Shown: positions 21,799 to 31,792 of the stretch, piece by piece
Position numbering within the stretch: the first letter of the stretch is position 1
Layout: every line of letters begins with the position of its first letter
IMG/VR virus record: IMGVR_UViG_3300031688_000003
Coordinates: 1 to 64,000 of that record
Reading direction: 5' to 3' (one strand)
From: a virus
DNA: 64,000 bases
The notes under the pieces: generated by a model
Told to the model about the DNA's origin: nothing
Seen by the model: only the letters and a program-made list of their open reading frames with translations
The model's database searches: none
Translations under genes and position numbers: made by a program

Positions 21799-24579
21799 AT
21801 GCAATTATATAATGCAATGCAGCTAAAAGCTGGTGCTAAAGTCAAAGGGGAAGGCTTAACAAACAGTAGTCTTACACAACCTTTACAATTTATTAAAGCC
21901 AAAGAGAAGGATGATGAGTGGGCTGCATGGAATCTAGATTGGATTGAGATGAGGGGTATGGAATACCTTAGGAGAAATGCAAGAAAGTTATTAAAGAATT
22001 ATAAGCTTGCAAAAGGTATTATAGATAAGACAGATTATATAATAGAAGAAGATAATGAGTATAAGGATATTATGGATATTCTTACAAAAGAGGATGAATC
22101 TGCACTAGAGCTTAAGTTTTATCCAATTATACCAAATGTTATTAATGTATTAACTGGTGAGTTTACAAAGAGATTTCATAAGGTTCAGTTTAGAGCAGTA
22201 GATGATACTTCATATAATGAAATGCTTGAGCAAAAAAGAGGGCAGATTGAAGAAAACTTATTAGCTGATGCAGAAAATAAGATCTTAATGAAAATGTTAG
22301 ATGCTGGTTTAGATCCTAACTCAGATGAAGCAAAAGAAAAACTTTCTCCAGAGAACTTAAAAACATTACCAGAAATAGAAGATTACTTTTCTAAAGATTA
22401 TAGAAGTATGGTTGAGGAATGGGCTACCCATCAATTAGCAGTAGATGAGGAAAGGTTCAGAATGAATGAGCTAGAAGAAAGAGGTTTTAGAGATATGTTA
22501 GTTGCAGATAGAGAATTCTGGCATTTCAAAATGATGGAAGATGACTATGATGTAGAATTATGGAATCCAGTATTAACATTTTATCATAAGTCTCCTGACT
22601 CAAGATATATATCTGATTCTAATTTTGCTGGTAAATGTGATATGATGTCTCCTGCAGATGTTATTGATAAATATGGATACCTGATGACTCAAGATCAAAT
22701 GGTTTCTTTACAAAACATATATCCAGCAATTTCAGCAAGGTATGCACAGACAGGTGTACAGAATGATGGTTCTTTTTATGATGCAAGTAAATCACATAAG
22801 TGGAATACAGGTGCTCCATCTTTACAATATAGACAACACATGAGTACAACAGGGGGTGACTCTTCTGGTGATGCTGATATAGTAAATTGGATACTTAGTG
22901 AAGGAGATGATGTAGGAAGCTGGGGTAATGCAGATATGATGAGAGTAACAACAACATACTGGAAGACACAAAGAAAGGTAGGACATTTGACAAGGATAAC
23001 AGAACAAGGTGATGTTATGCAAGAAATCATTGACGAGACATACAAAGTTACTGAGAAACCTATTTACAATACTAATTTATTTAGAGAAAAAACAAAAGAT
23101 AATTTGGTACAAGGAGAACATATAGAATGGATATGGATTAATGAAGTATGGGGTGGTGTAAAAATTGGTCCTAACTTACCTACATATTGGCAACAAAACA
23201 ATGATGGAGGTTTTAATCCAATATACTTAGGTATTAATAGAAGTAAGCCAGGAAGAATACCATTCCAATTCAAAGGAGATAATTCTCTATATGGTTGCAA
23301 GTTACCTGTAGAAGGAAGAGTATTCTCTGATAGAAATACAAGATCTACATCTCTAGTTGACTTAATGAAACCATATCAAGTAGGATATAACATGGTTAAT
23401 AACCAGATAGCAGACATTCTAGTAGATGAGTTAGGTACTATTATCATGTTTGATCAAAATGCTTTACCACGTCACTCTATGGGTGAAGACTGGGGTAAGA
23501 ATAATCTTGCTAAAGCATATGTAGCAATGAAAGACTTTGGTATGATGCCATTAGATACTTCTATTACTAATACTGAGAATGCAACTAACTTCAATCATTA
23601 CCAGACTTTAAATCTTGAGCAATCAAGCAGGTTAATGTCTAGAATACAATTAGCTAATCATTTTAAACAACAAGCTTTTGATGCTATTGGAGTAAACCCA
23701 CAAAGATTAGGAACTCCTATTGCACAAGAAACTGCAACAGGTGTTATTAATGCTATGACTCAATCATATGCTCAAACTGAAATATATTTTGTACAGCATT
23801 CAGATCAACTTATGCCACGTGTACATCAGATGAGAACAGATCTTGCACAATTCTATAATAGTACAAATCCAAGTGTAAGATTAACATATATTACTAGTGA
23901 GGCAGAAAAAGTAAACTTTACTATAAATGGTACAGACTTATTGATGAGAGATTTTAATATATTTTGCACAACTAAAACAAATCATAGAGGTACTCTTGAT
24001 CAATTAAAACAAATGGCACTTACTAATAATACAACAGGTGCAAGTATTTATGACCTTGGTAATATTATTAAAGCAGATTCAATTGCTGAAGTTTCTGATA
24101 TACTTAAAGATGCAGAGACTAAAACAGAACAACAACAGCAGCAAGAACAACAAAGTCAACAACAAATGCAAGAACAGCAGTTACAAGCTGCAGCTACTGA
24201 GAAACAAGCTGAACGTGACTTTAAATTACAAGAGTCTGAAGCAGAAAGAAGAAAAGATCTTATGGTTGCAGAAATTAGAGCTGCTGGATATGGTGGTGGA
24301 TCTGATGTTAATCAAAATCAAGAGAGTGATTTCCAAGATGCAATGCGTGATATGCAGCAAAGAGATCAATATAGAGATCAAATGGATTTCAAAAGAGAAG
24401 ATGCTACTAACAAGAATGCAATGACACGTGATAAATTAGCAGTTGAAAGAGAGAGAATTGCTGTACAACGTGATGTAGCAAGCACAAATCTTGAAATTGC
24501 ACGTGAAAACAAGAATGTATATGACGTAAGTTCTAAGAAAAAGGCAGAGGAAAAGGATAAGAAAAAGAAGAAGAAATAA
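21799..24579 (+). CDS. Portal protein
   Basis: A 926-aa protein directly after TerL, the expected portal place. The N-terminal 400 residues have the helical, tryptophan-rich character of crAss/T7-type portals (WAAWNLDWIEMRGMEYLRRN; VINVLTGEFTKRFHKVQFRA, the clip/stem lead-in). The long C-terminal part contains a glutamine-rich run near residues 777-800 and then a charged coiled coil (ATEKQAERDFKLQESEAERR; ERERIAVQRDVASTNLEIAR) ending KKKAEEKDKKKKKK. This tail could form the barrel reaching into the head or anchor scaffold and cargo. Portal assignment rests on place, length and helical pattern. Confidence 0.8.
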   Translation: MQLYNAMQLKAGAKVKGEGLTNSSLTQPLQFIKAKEKDDEWAAWNLDWIEMRGMEYLRRNARKLLKNYKLAKGIIDKTDYIIEEDNEYKDIMDILTKEDESALELKFYPIIPNVINVLTGEFTKRFHKVQFRAVDDTSYNEMLEQKRGQIEENLLADAENKILMKMLDAGLDPNSDEAKEKLSPENLKTLPEIEDYFSKDYRSMVEEWATHQLAVDEERFRMNELEERGFRDMLVADREFWHFKMMEDDYDVELWNPVLTFYHKSPDSRYISDSNFAGKCDMMSPADVIDKYGYLMTQDQMVSLQNIYPAISARYAQTGVQNDGSFYDASKSHKWNTGAPSLQYRQHMSTTGGDSSGDADIVNWILSEGDDVGSWGNADMMRVTTTYWKTQRKVGHLTRITEQGDVMQEIIDETYKVTEKPIYNTNLFREKTKDNLVQGEHIEWIWINEVWGGVKIGPNLPTYWQQNNDGGFNPIYLGINRSKPGRIPFQFKGDNSLYGCKLPVEGRVFSDRNTRSTSLVDLMKPYQVGYNMVNNQIADILVDELGTIIMFDQNALPRHSMGEDWGKNNLAKAYVAMKDFGMMPLDTSITNTENATNFNHYQTLNLEQSSRLMSRIQLANHFKQQAFDAIGVNPQRLGTPIAQETATGVINAMTQSYAQTEIYFVQHSDQLMPRVHQMRTDLAQFYNSTNPSVRLTYITSEAEKVNFTINGTDLLMRDFNIFCTTKTNHRGTLDQLKQMALTNNTTGASIYDLGNIIKADSIAEVSDILKDAETKTEQQQQQEQQSQQQMQEQQLQAAATEKQAERDFKLQESEAERRKDLMVAEIRAAGYGGGSDVNQNQESDFQDAMRDMQQRDQYRDQMDFKREDATNKNAMTRDKLAVERERIAVQRDVASTNLEIARENKNVYDVSSKKKAEEKDKKKKKK

Positions 24580-24648
24580 GACTTAGCTATATACTCCTAA
24601 AAAAAACATTTTTATATAAAATTTCTAAGGTTTATCCTTTAAAATGTT

Positions 24649-24659
24649 GTATATTATTA
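24649..24659 (+). promoter_or_regulatory. Phage promoter-like motif GTATATTATTA
   Basis: Occurs 42 nt before ATG 24,691 in the gap after the portal gene and is followed by ATGTATTATT. One of a family of similar sites before structural genes. Confidence 0.5.
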
Positions 24660-24690
24660 ATGTATTATTTATAAACCAACAAATAAAATT

Positions 24691-26004
24691 ATGGCAGAAA
24701 TAGAAAAAACTGTAGAAACTAAAGTCCACGATGTGGATATTAATCTGGATGACATCTTCACAGGTGCACCAGGAGCAGCTAGTATAACACTACCTGAAGA
24801 GACTGATGTAGATAAAAAACCTAATGTGTTTTCTAGATCAGCAAAAGTAGATATGTCCTTTCTTAATGAGGAAGACATGGGTGTTAAAGAAGAAACTCTT
24901 ATAACTGAAGTAACTGATGACACAACAGATCTTAATGTTGAAGATGAGAAACCAGTTCTAGAGAATGCAGAAGAAGGTGTAGAAGTAAAAGAAGAAGTTA
25001 CAGAAGACACAATCAATGAACTTCTAGCTCCAGATTCTGATGAAGATGAAGTACAACCAAAGAAAAGAGGTAGAAAACCAATTACTGGAATGGCAGATGT
25101 TTTCTCAAAGCTTATTGCTGATGATAAAATTGTAGGATTTGATGATGATAAAGACTTATCTGAATATAGTGCTAAAGATTTTGAAGAACTTATTCAAGCA
25201 AATTTAGACCAGAAAGCTAATGATGTAAGAAGAGAAACTCCAGCTCAGTTTTTTCAAAGTCTACCAGAAGAATTACAGATAGCTGCAAAGTATGTTGCTG
25301 ATGGTGGTGATGATATGAAAGGATTATTTAGAGCATTGTCACATGTTGAAGAATCATACCAACGTAATATTAAAAATGAATCTGATCAAGTACACATTAT
25401 AAGAGAATATCTTGGAGCAACAGGATATGGTAATGATGCAGAGATTGATGAGGAAATAGAAATATGGAAAGACTTAGGTAAGCTTGAACAACAAGCAGGA
25501 AAGTTTAAGCCAAAATTAGATAAGATGCAGGAGAAAGTTGTAGCAGGAAAACTTCAAGAGCAAGAGATGAAGAAAAAACAACAAGAACAAGCATCACAAA
25601 ATTACATGCAAAATGTATACAACACACTTAAGACTGGTAAAGTAGGAGATATTAAAGTAGATAAGAAAACACAATCACTTATATATAACGGATTAGTTAA
25701 TCCTTCTTATCCTTCAATAAGTGGACAGAATACAAATCTTTTAGGTCACTTATTAGAAAAGTATCAGTTTGTAGAACCAAATTATGATTTAGTATCAGAA
25801 GCATTATGGTTATTAGCTGATCCTACAAGCTATAAAAATCAAATAATGAAGAAAGGTGAAACTAAAGCTGTAGAACAAACTGTTAGAAAGCTTAAGACTA
25901 CTCAATCTGATAAGAGTGCATCTACTTCAGCAGAAAGAAAATCAACAACTCCATCAAAAAGAAAAATACAAAGAGGTGGTGAAAACATATTTAAAAGATT
26001 TTAA
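24691..26004 (+). CDS. Probable head scaffolding protein
   Basis: A 437-aa highly charged protein between portal and capsid genes, the usual scaffold place. The N-terminal 120 residues are acidic and disordered; at 123-132 is PKKRGRKPIT with an AT-hook-like RGRKP core; the middle is helical (FQSLPEELQIAAKYVADGGD; KLEQQAGKFKPKLDKMQEKV); the C-terminus is basic (STTPSKRKIQRGGENIFKRF), as scaffold capsid-binding tails often are. It could also be an internal DNA-associated head protein because of the AT-hook. Confidence 0.65.
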   Translation: MAEIEKTVETKVHDVDINLDDIFTGAPGAASITLPEETDVDKKPNVFSRSAKVDMSFLNEEDMGVKEETLITEVTDDTTDLNVEDEKPVLENAEEGVEVKEEVTEDTINELLAPDSDEDEVQPKKRGRKPITGMADVFSKLIADDKIVGFDDDKDLSEYSAKDFEELIQANLDQKANDVRRETPAQFFQSLPEELQIAAKYVADGGDDMKGLFRALSHVEESYQRNIKNESDQVHIIREYLGATGYGNDAEIDEEIEIWKDLGKLEQQAGKFKPKLDKMQEKVVAGKLQEQEMKKKQQEQASQNYMQNVYNTLKTGKVGDIKVDKKTQSLIYNGLVNPSYPSISGQNTNLLGHLLEKYQFVEPNYDLVSEALWLLADPTSYKNQIMKKGETKAVEQTVRKLKTTQSDKSASTSAERKSTTPSKRKIQRGGENIFKRF

Positions 26005-26028
26005 TAACATAAACAAACAAATAAAAAA

Positions 26029-26706
26029 ATGGCAAATAATGTAAATGCAGGCTTAACAAGCCTTAATAACTCAGAAAGATTTCTTGGGTTTCCAATAGAA
26101 GGTAGAACCGACTTAATATATGTTGCAGCTACTGATATTGTTATGATAGATCAAGATGCATCATCAAATACTTTAACAAATATCTATTATAAATCAGGAG
26201 TAGATACAAGTACTATACAAATAACACATTCAGCTGATGTTTCTAAATCAGTACCAGGTACCATTTGGAAAGCACTATGGGATCTTAATCAACGTCAATA
26301 TGATGTAACTGTTGAGGTGTTATTACCACGGGTAGTATCAGCAATTACTACAGGGTGTAGTATATGTGCTGAAAAAATTGTATCAACAGTTGTTACAGAT
26401 AATGGACCTATCCCTACATCTGGTTTAGTACTTTTACAAATAAATGGTACACAAACCTTTACTTTACCTTCTGCGACATCTACTGGTACTACAGTATCTG
26501 TGATTGTGGATGCAGGTATAAACACACCAGCTGGAACACTAACCCCTTATAAAGTTATGGGAGCAGCTAGTAATATACTCTTTAATGCAGTAGGTCAAAG
26601 AGTAGATCTTCAATATACGGGTGATAATGGATGGTCATTAGCAGGAAGATCATCAGGAGCAGCAGCAACAACAGCAGTAGTAGCAGGATTACCACTGATT
26701 GTATAA
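26029..26706 (+). CDS. Small virion protein upstream of capsid
   Basis: A 225-aa strand-rich protein of low charge (SGLVLLQINGTQTFTLPSAT; VSVIVDAGINTPAGTLTPYK), ending in an alanine-rich hydrophobic tail (SGAAATTAVVAGLPLIV). The composition fits an exposed beta-sandwich such as a head decoration or head-fibre protein. Placed 59 nt before the major capsid gene. No family is recognised. Confidence 0.6.
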   Translation: MANNVNAGLTSLNNSERFLGFPIEGRTDLIYVAATDIVMIDQDASSNTLTNIYYKSGVDTSTIQITHSADVSKSVPGTIWKALWDLNQRQYDVTVEVLLPRVVSAITTGCSICAEKIVSTVVTDNGPIPTSGLVLLQINGTQTFTLPSATSTGTTVSVIVDAGINTPAGTLTPYKVMGAASNILFNAVGQRVDLQYTGDNGWSLAGRSSGAAATTAVVAGLPLIV

Positions 26707-26764
26707 TAAAATAAAAAAACAACAACAACAATAATAATTAATAACTAAAAAAAAGAATTAAATT

Positions 26765-28405
26765 ATGGCAACTCCAGTATTAAACAATGGCTTGTTCCTT
26801 AGGGATACAAGTTACAATGCGAGTTCACACGTGGACTCATATCACTTAGCAGGAATGCTTGGTAACGCAGAACCAATGGACATGGGTCCAGTGGATTTGT
26901 GGGCAATGACGCAAAAGGTAGAAATGCCTTTATACCAAATGGCTTCCTTCGGTGGTAAGAACACTATTATGGTGGACAACGCAAGAGGTGAATATAAATG
27001 GCAAACACCTGTAGCAATTGACTTACCATTTGTAACTGATGATCTTACAACAGGTGATGTTGTAGGTAAAGACGGGCAAAAATTTAGAATTAAACTTTCT
27101 AAACGTAGCTTTGGACATGGGGACATTATTACTTATGATAAGTATAATGGACTTGAATTATACATTACTGCTGATGATATATTACCAGCAGGTAATGGAT
27201 TTATCTATACTGTACAACTTGTAAACAATGCAAGTAATACAGGATTAGATACAACTAAATATCTTGTAGCAGGAACTAAGTTCTTTAGAAAAGGTTCTGC
27301 TAGAGGTGAATATGGAGAAAGATTCTCTGATATTACTACTGAAGCAGGATTCAGAGAATTCTACAACTTTGTAGGAGGAGCTGAAGCACACGTTCACTAT
27401 TCTATTTCTTCTAGAGCAGATTTAATGCTTAAAGGTGGAATGAATGCTGATGGTACTGTACCAGTTACTGAGATCTGGAGAAACTTTGATAAGAATCTTG
27501 ATCCTTCAGTTTCTACATTAGAAGGAATGGTATCTGCAATGGGTAAAGATTATGTAAAGAGAGCATTTGATAATGGTTCACTTTCTAGAACATTCTTAAC
27601 ATCTATGGAAGCTGCTCACCTTACTAAGGTAGCAAATGACATTGAGACTTACTTAATGTGGGGTCATGGTGGTAGAGTTAAACAAGACGGTCCAGATGAT
27701 ATTAGATTATCAGTTGGTCTTTGGAAACAATTAGACAACTCATTTAAAAGAGTTTATAATAAAGCTTCTTTTGATCTTGACATGTTTAAGAATGAACTTT
27801 ACAATTTCTATCAAGGAAAAGTTGAATTAGAAGGACCAAATCCAGGACGTACTTTAGTAGTACAAACAGGAATTGGAGGAATGAAACTTATCAATGAAGC
27901 TATTAGAGTTGAAGCTGCAGGATTAGCAGGTACTGGTGCTTTAGGTAGTGGTGCAGTTATTAATGCAGACAATTTAGGAATTGTTAAAGGTGATGCAATG
28001 GACTTAGGTTTTGGGTATGCATTTACATCTTACATTATTCCTTTCTTAGCTAATGTACAATTTGTTTTAAACCCAGCGTTTGACAACTTACATACTAATG
28101 ACATTGAGAATCCATTAATTGATGGAAGACCTTTATCTTCTTATAGTTTCATCATCTTTGATGTAACTGATAATGTTCAAGATAATATCTTCTTGTTAAA
28201 ATTATCTTGGGATAACCAATTAAAATGGTTCTACCAAAATGGTACTATGGATTATATGGGACGTAGTCAAGGATTTGCATCATCAGGTAACTTCAATGGA
28301 TACCGTGTAATGATGACACAGACTATGCCAGCTATTTGGGTTAAGGACCCTACTAAAGTTCTTAAGATTGTAATGAAGAATCCTGTAACAGGAGGATCAT
28401 TCTAG
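26765..28405 (+). CDS. Major capsid protein
   Basis: A 546-aa protein in the capsid position after portal and scaffold, and followed at once by a strong terminator, as for an abundant product. It opens MATPVLNNGLFLRDTSYNAS; the region FNLGGGK-like of other HK97 capsids is replaced by residues such as MASFGGKNTIMVDNARGEYK (E-loop area) and LGIVKGDAMDLGFGYAF. Length and layout agree with crAss-like HK97-fold capsids of about 500 aa. It ends in TAG, showing that TAG is read as stop. No obvious pro-domain is present. Codon usage is more GC-rich at the 5' end. Confidence 0.8.
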   Translation: MATPVLNNGLFLRDTSYNASSHVDSYHLAGMLGNAEPMDMGPVDLWAMTQKVEMPLYQMASFGGKNTIMVDNARGEYKWQTPVAIDLPFVTDDLTTGDVVGKDGQKFRIKLSKRSFGHGDIITYDKYNGLELYITADDILPAGNGFIYTVQLVNNASNTGLDTTKYLVAGTKFFRKGSARGEYGERFSDITTEAGFREFYNFVGGAEAHVHYSISSRADLMLKGGMNADGTVPVTEIWRNFDKNLDPSVSTLEGMVSAMGKDYVKRAFDNGSLSRTFLTSMEAAHLTKVANDIETYLMWGHGGRVKQDGPDDIRLSVGLWKQLDNSFKRVYNKASFDLDMFKNELYNFYQGKVELEGPNPGRTLVVQTGIGGMKLINEAIRVEAAGLAGTGALGSGAVINADNLGIVKGDAMDLGFGYAFTSYIIPFLANVQFVLNPAFDNLHTNDIENPLIDGRPLSSYSFIIFDVTDNVQDNIFLLKLSWDNQLKWFYQNGTMDYMGRSQGFASSGNFNGYRVMMTQTMPAIWVKDPTKVLKIVMKNPVTGGSF

Positions 28406-28428
28406 TCTTAATTAACAATATGAATGAA

Positions 28429-28455
28429 GGAGGAGCCTTGTGCTCCTCCCTATTT
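28429..28455 (+). terminator. Intrinsic terminator after capsid gene
   Basis: GGAGGAGC/GCTCCTCC, a perfect 8-bp GC-rich stem with a 5-nt loop (28,429-28,449), followed by CTATTTCTTTCTT. The strongest stem in the window. Confidence 0.85.
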
Positions 28456-28497
28456 CTTTCTTAAAACCAACAATATTAATAAAACCAAACAAAAATT

Positions 28498-29523
28498 ATG
28501 AGTACAATATCAAAAGATTTCACAATTAGTGAAAAATACCAAACAGGTAAAGAGCAAAAGATTGCAATACGTCCTTACTTTGATGATGGTAAAGAAAACA
28601 TGGGTCTTGAAAAATATGGAATGACACTACATGATGGTGTATATCATATGGAAGATCTAGCTTGTCTTGAATTAAATGGTATCAAAAGGTATGTAACAGG
28701 ATTAAATGAATTTGCTCCTGCAGTTAAAATGTTACCAGATGCTGAAAGAAAAGCAAAAATAAAAGAAATTAGAACTGTTGTTATCCAACTAGAAAAAGAT
28801 CTAGCATCTAATGTAATTGAAATAGATGATCCAGAATTTTGGAACAAAGTTCAAATCTTAAAACCAGATAATCATATATTCTGGAGTAAGATACACTTAA
28901 AGGTAGGGAATGATCCTTACTTTTTAGACCCAAAGAAAGATCCATATGATCTTATAAAAATGTATGCAATTAAAGCAGGTGGATTTTCTATTGTAGCTAA
29001 AGACTATGAGACAGTTCAGTCTATTCCAAATTGTAGATTTTATTTAGATCAAGTTAAGAAGACTACAACAGCTAAGACTAAACCTTCTAAAATAAGAAAT
29101 AAAGCATTAGCAACTCTTCAAAGATTATTTGATGAGGATACTGAGAAATTATTTTATGTAGCAAAAATGATTGATTATAATAGTGCACAATATACAAGAG
29201 CAACTCCTGTTGATATTTTATATGAAGCAATGGATGCACATATAAATGGAGATGGTGCAGAATCATCTAAGACAAAAGCTGCTTTAGAATTTACAGCTAT
29301 TGCTAATGATAGTATGGAAAACCTAACTCTAAGAACATTGTTAAAAGATGGAACATACTACCAGTTTATGACAAATGATGGTGCAGGATACATTATAGAA
29401 TCTGAAACTAAAATTAAATTAGGTAAAACCAATGAAGAAGTTTTAGAATTTTTTAAGAATCCTTTAAATGAAGAAGTTTTAGATAGATTATTTTCACAAA
29501 CTGAAAGATACTGGAATTCATAA
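28498..29523 (+). CDS. Conserved-looking virion protein after capsid
   Basis: A 341-aa soluble protein with no membrane segment, mixed alpha/beta (IAIRPYFDDGKENMGLEKYG; ILKPDNHIFWSKIHLKVGND) and a long helical second half (IRNKALATLQRLFDEDTEKL). The leader contains AAAACCAA twice. In crAss-like phages the genes following the capsid encode head-associated proteins, so a virion or assembly role is likely. Not recognised more precisely. Confidence 0.6.
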   Translation: MSTISKDFTISEKYQTGKEQKIAIRPYFDDGKENMGLEKYGMTLHDGVYHMEDLACLELNGIKRYVTGLNEFAPAVKMLPDAERKAKIKEIRTVVIQLEKDLASNVIEIDDPEFWNKVQILKPDNHIFWSKIHLKVGNDPYFLDPKKDPYDLIKMYAIKAGGFSIVAKDYETVQSIPNCRFYLDQVKKTTTAKTKPSKIRNKALATLQRLFDEDTEKLFYVAKMIDYNSAQYTRATPVDILYEAMDAHINGDGAESSKTKAALEFTAIANDSMENLTLRTLLKDGTYYQFMTNDGAGYIIESETKIKLGKTNEEVLEFFKNPLNEEVLDRLFSQTERYWNS

Positions 29524-29526
29524 ATT

Positions 29527-30234
29527 ATGTTAAATCAAACTATTCAAATAAAATTTAGACAAAGACTTAACAAGATTGCTAGTGATGACTATGATAATAT
29601 AGAATGCTGGCAAGTTGTTGAGGCTTTTAATAAAGCACAACTTGAATGGTGTAGAAGAAATCTACATGGTAACAACATGTTTAAAGAAGGTGATGAAAAT
29701 TCTAAAAGACGTATTGATGACTTACAAGTTCTTTTAACTACACTACCAATTACTACTACAGATATGGGTAATCATGAAGTGTCTACTAATTTTCCAGATA
29801 ATGAAACTTATCTTGAATATAAAAGAGTTAGTGTTGAAGCTACATCTGAATGCTGCACTGATCCTAGATCTATGACATGCTATCTGATAGAAGAGGCTAA
29901 TATTGATCTTGTATTGAGAGACCCCTTAAAGAATCCTAATTTTGAATGGGGTGAAACTGTATGTACTATGGCTAATAATACTCTAAAAATATATAAGGAT
30001 GATTTTAATATTGTTAATCCATCCCTAATGTATTATAGACAACCTGTTAGAATAGAAATTGTAGACTGTGTTGATCCATATACAGGAAATACTTCAACAG
30101 CAGATATTGAATGTGAATTTAAAGATGATCTAGTAGAAGTATTTATTGATGAAGCTGTAGCTATCATTGCTGGAGATATTGCAGATGCAAATAACTATAG
30201 TAGGGAAATGCAAGCTGCAGAAAGAAACAACTAA
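29527..30234 (+). CDS. Probable head-tail connector (ring) protein
   Basis: A 235-aa protein starting MLNQTIQIKFRQRLNKIASD, then NIECWQVVEAFNKAQLEWCR: an N-terminal helical bundle followed by strands, as in head-completion or ring adaptors. The C-terminal helix (VEVFIDEAVAIIAGDIADAN) is also typical of such adaptors. It lies 3 nt after the previous virion gene. The role is inferred from pattern and place. Confidence 0.5.
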   Translation: MLNQTIQIKFRQRLNKIASDDYDNIECWQVVEAFNKAQLEWCRRNLHGNNMFKEGDENSKRRIDDLQVLLTTLPITTTDMGNHEVSTNFPDNETYLEYKRVSVEATSECCTDPRSMTCYLIEEANIDLVLRDPLKNPNFEWGETVCTMANNTLKIYKDDFNIVNPSLMYYRQPVRIEIVDCVDPYTGNTSTADIECEFKDDLVEVFIDEAVAIIAGDIADANNYSREMQAAERNN

Positions 30235-30260
30235 AAATTATAATATACTAGATATATTTA

Positions 30261-30271
30261 GTATATTATAC
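30261..30271 (+). promoter_or_regulatory. Phage promoter-like motif GTATATTATAC
   Basis: In the 131-nt gap before ATG 30,366. An ATATACT/AGTATAT stem overlaps it (30,243-30,266), and a TACTGTC/GACAGTA inverted repeat (about 30,275-30,307) lies downstream. The distance to the start (105 nt) is longer than at other sites. Confidence 0.4.
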
Positions 30272-30365
30272 ATGTACTGTCTAAACAAACTAAGTCCTTG
30301 ACAGTATATATTATAAGGGCATTATTTATTAACAAAAAAAAGACCTGGTAACAGGCATTAAAAAA

Positions 30366-31664
30366 ATGGCTTATTTTAACAACGCTTTTCAACAAACATT
30401 TGTCCCAACTTCCTTTTTGGTAGCTGGTGGTGAAGACTCCTCTGTATACACTCCTATGGAGGCAGGGTTTATTGGTTCACAATCTTATGATACTGCAAGC
30501 ACAGCAACATTAGCAGCAGGTAAAACACCTGTTATGTTATGTATGGGATCTCCTTTAGGTAGTCCAACTGGTGTAGCTGGTGCTGCAAATGATATCCTAG
30601 GTGGAAATAGATTTCATGGTGGATATGCAGAATCATGGAAATCAAAAGTAATCAATCCAAGATATGTAAGATTTATTGGTAAACAACCAGTAGTAGCTGC
30701 TGCAACATCAAGTGTTGTATTAGATGCTAAAGGAACATGCTTTGACTGTATTGGTGAACAATCAGTTAGAATTGATTTAAAAGGTGCTCCAGTACTTAGA
30801 GCATTAAATAGAAATGGATATAAGATCTTAGGTGGTGACGGATACTGTTGCCCAGCTGGACAAACTTATAAAGACCCTGCTAAAGTATTTGCTGATATGG
30901 CTGTACAATTATTAAGAGACCCTATTCTTAGTCAATTAGTAGATGTTAAAGTTGAACATGATAATAATGCTGGTTCTTTTACAACTATTACTGATTCTGC
31001 AACTGCAGCAGGTAACACAAGATATGAAAAACAACAAGCTGCAATTGCATTACTTTTAGCATATTCAGGTGCAGCTGCGGTTGTTGCTGGTCACTTAGGT
31101 AAATTTACTATTACTGATACTAGTTCTGAAACTGTATTTGGTAACTGTTCTTTTGATACTAGAGATTACTATCAAGAAGAGCCTTTACAATTATATGCAT
31201 CTCAGTTGGATAATGATGGAGATCCATGTACTGCTACTTGTATAGATATTTCAAGAAATAAAGGTAAAGAATCTGAAACTAAAGGTGAATTAATTCAAAG
31301 AGATGTAATGATGTTCCAAAGATACATGCAACATCCTACTAATCAAGGAAACTTAGATTCAACTAGAATGAGAGAAGTTGAAAGAGTTGGTCCAGCTAAT
31401 GACTTATTAGGTATTGTTCGTTCAGCAAATTACACTGTATACTACTTATTACATACTGTACCTCGTTTTAACAACCCATCTGGTACATTTGATAATGATC
31501 AATATATGGTTAAACTTGCTACTAATGGAATAATTGCTAATTTAGAAACTGCATTAAATGCAATGGCTGTAGGTTGCTTTGGAGTTGGTTCTACTATGAC
31601 AGATATGAGTGCAAACTTTTTACCTACTGAAGGCTTTCCAGTTGGAAATTCTCAAGGGGTATAA
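30366..31664 (+). CDS. Virion protein, strand-rich, 432 aa
   Basis: Starts MAYFNNAFQQTFVPTSFLVA; low charge, many Gly, Ala and Thr, ten or so cysteines (CFDCIGEQS; GDGYCCPAG; TATCIDIS). The final helix LETALNAMAVGCFG is followed by a short tail. It stands alone between a promoter-like motif and a strong terminator, so it is probably abundant: an auxiliary capsid protein or a tail-tube-type protein. I cannot tell which. Confidence 0.6.
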   Translation: MAYFNNAFQQTFVPTSFLVAGGEDSSVYTPMEAGFIGSQSYDTASTATLAAGKTPVMLCMGSPLGSPTGVAGAANDILGGNRFHGGYAESWKSKVINPRYVRFIGKQPVVAAATSSVVLDAKGTCFDCIGEQSVRIDLKGAPVLRALNRNGYKILGGDGYCCPAGQTYKDPAKVFADMAVQLLRDPILSQLVDVKVEHDNNAGSFTTITDSATAAGNTRYEKQQAAIALLLAYSGAAAVVAGHLGKFTITDTSSETVFGNCSFDTRDYYQEEPLQLYASQLDNDGDPCTATCIDISRNKGKESETKGELIQRDVMMFQRYMQHPTNQGNLDSTRMREVERVGPANDLLGIVRSANYTVYYLLHTVPRFNNPSGTFDNDQYMVKLATNGIIANLETALNAMAVGCFGVGSTMTDMSANFLPTEGFPVGNSQGV

Positions 31665-31701
31665 ATCTTGTAACTTAGTAGAGATACTATTATATTTAAG
31701 A

Positions 31702-31733
31702 AGAGTGAGATTTAAACGTCTCACTCTTTTTTA
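31702..31733 (+). terminator. Intrinsic terminator
   Basis: AGAGTGAGA/TCTCACTCT, a perfect 9-bp stem with an 8-nt loop, followed by six T residues. Confidence 0.88.
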
Positions 31734-31748
31734 TATAAACTTTTTTTT

Positions 31749-31759
31749 GTATATTATTA
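31749..31759 (+). promoter_or_regulatory. Phage promoter-like motif GTATATTATTA
   Basis: Preceded by TTTTTTTT and located 44 nt before ATG 31,793, directly after a terminator, so a new transcript must begin here. Confidence 0.6.
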
Positions 31760-31792
31760 GTGAAGAGCAGTACTATATTAAACAAAAATAGA

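Noticed and set aside
24038-24424. A 128-aa frame inside the portal gene
   Set aside because: It arises from the glutamine/lysine-rich coding repeats of the portal C-terminus in another frame.
28391-28405. Possible TAG-to-glutamine recoding as in some crAss-like phages
   Set aside because: The capsid gene and the gene ending at 43,545 stop at TAG directly before terminators, and no gene needs read-through of TAG.
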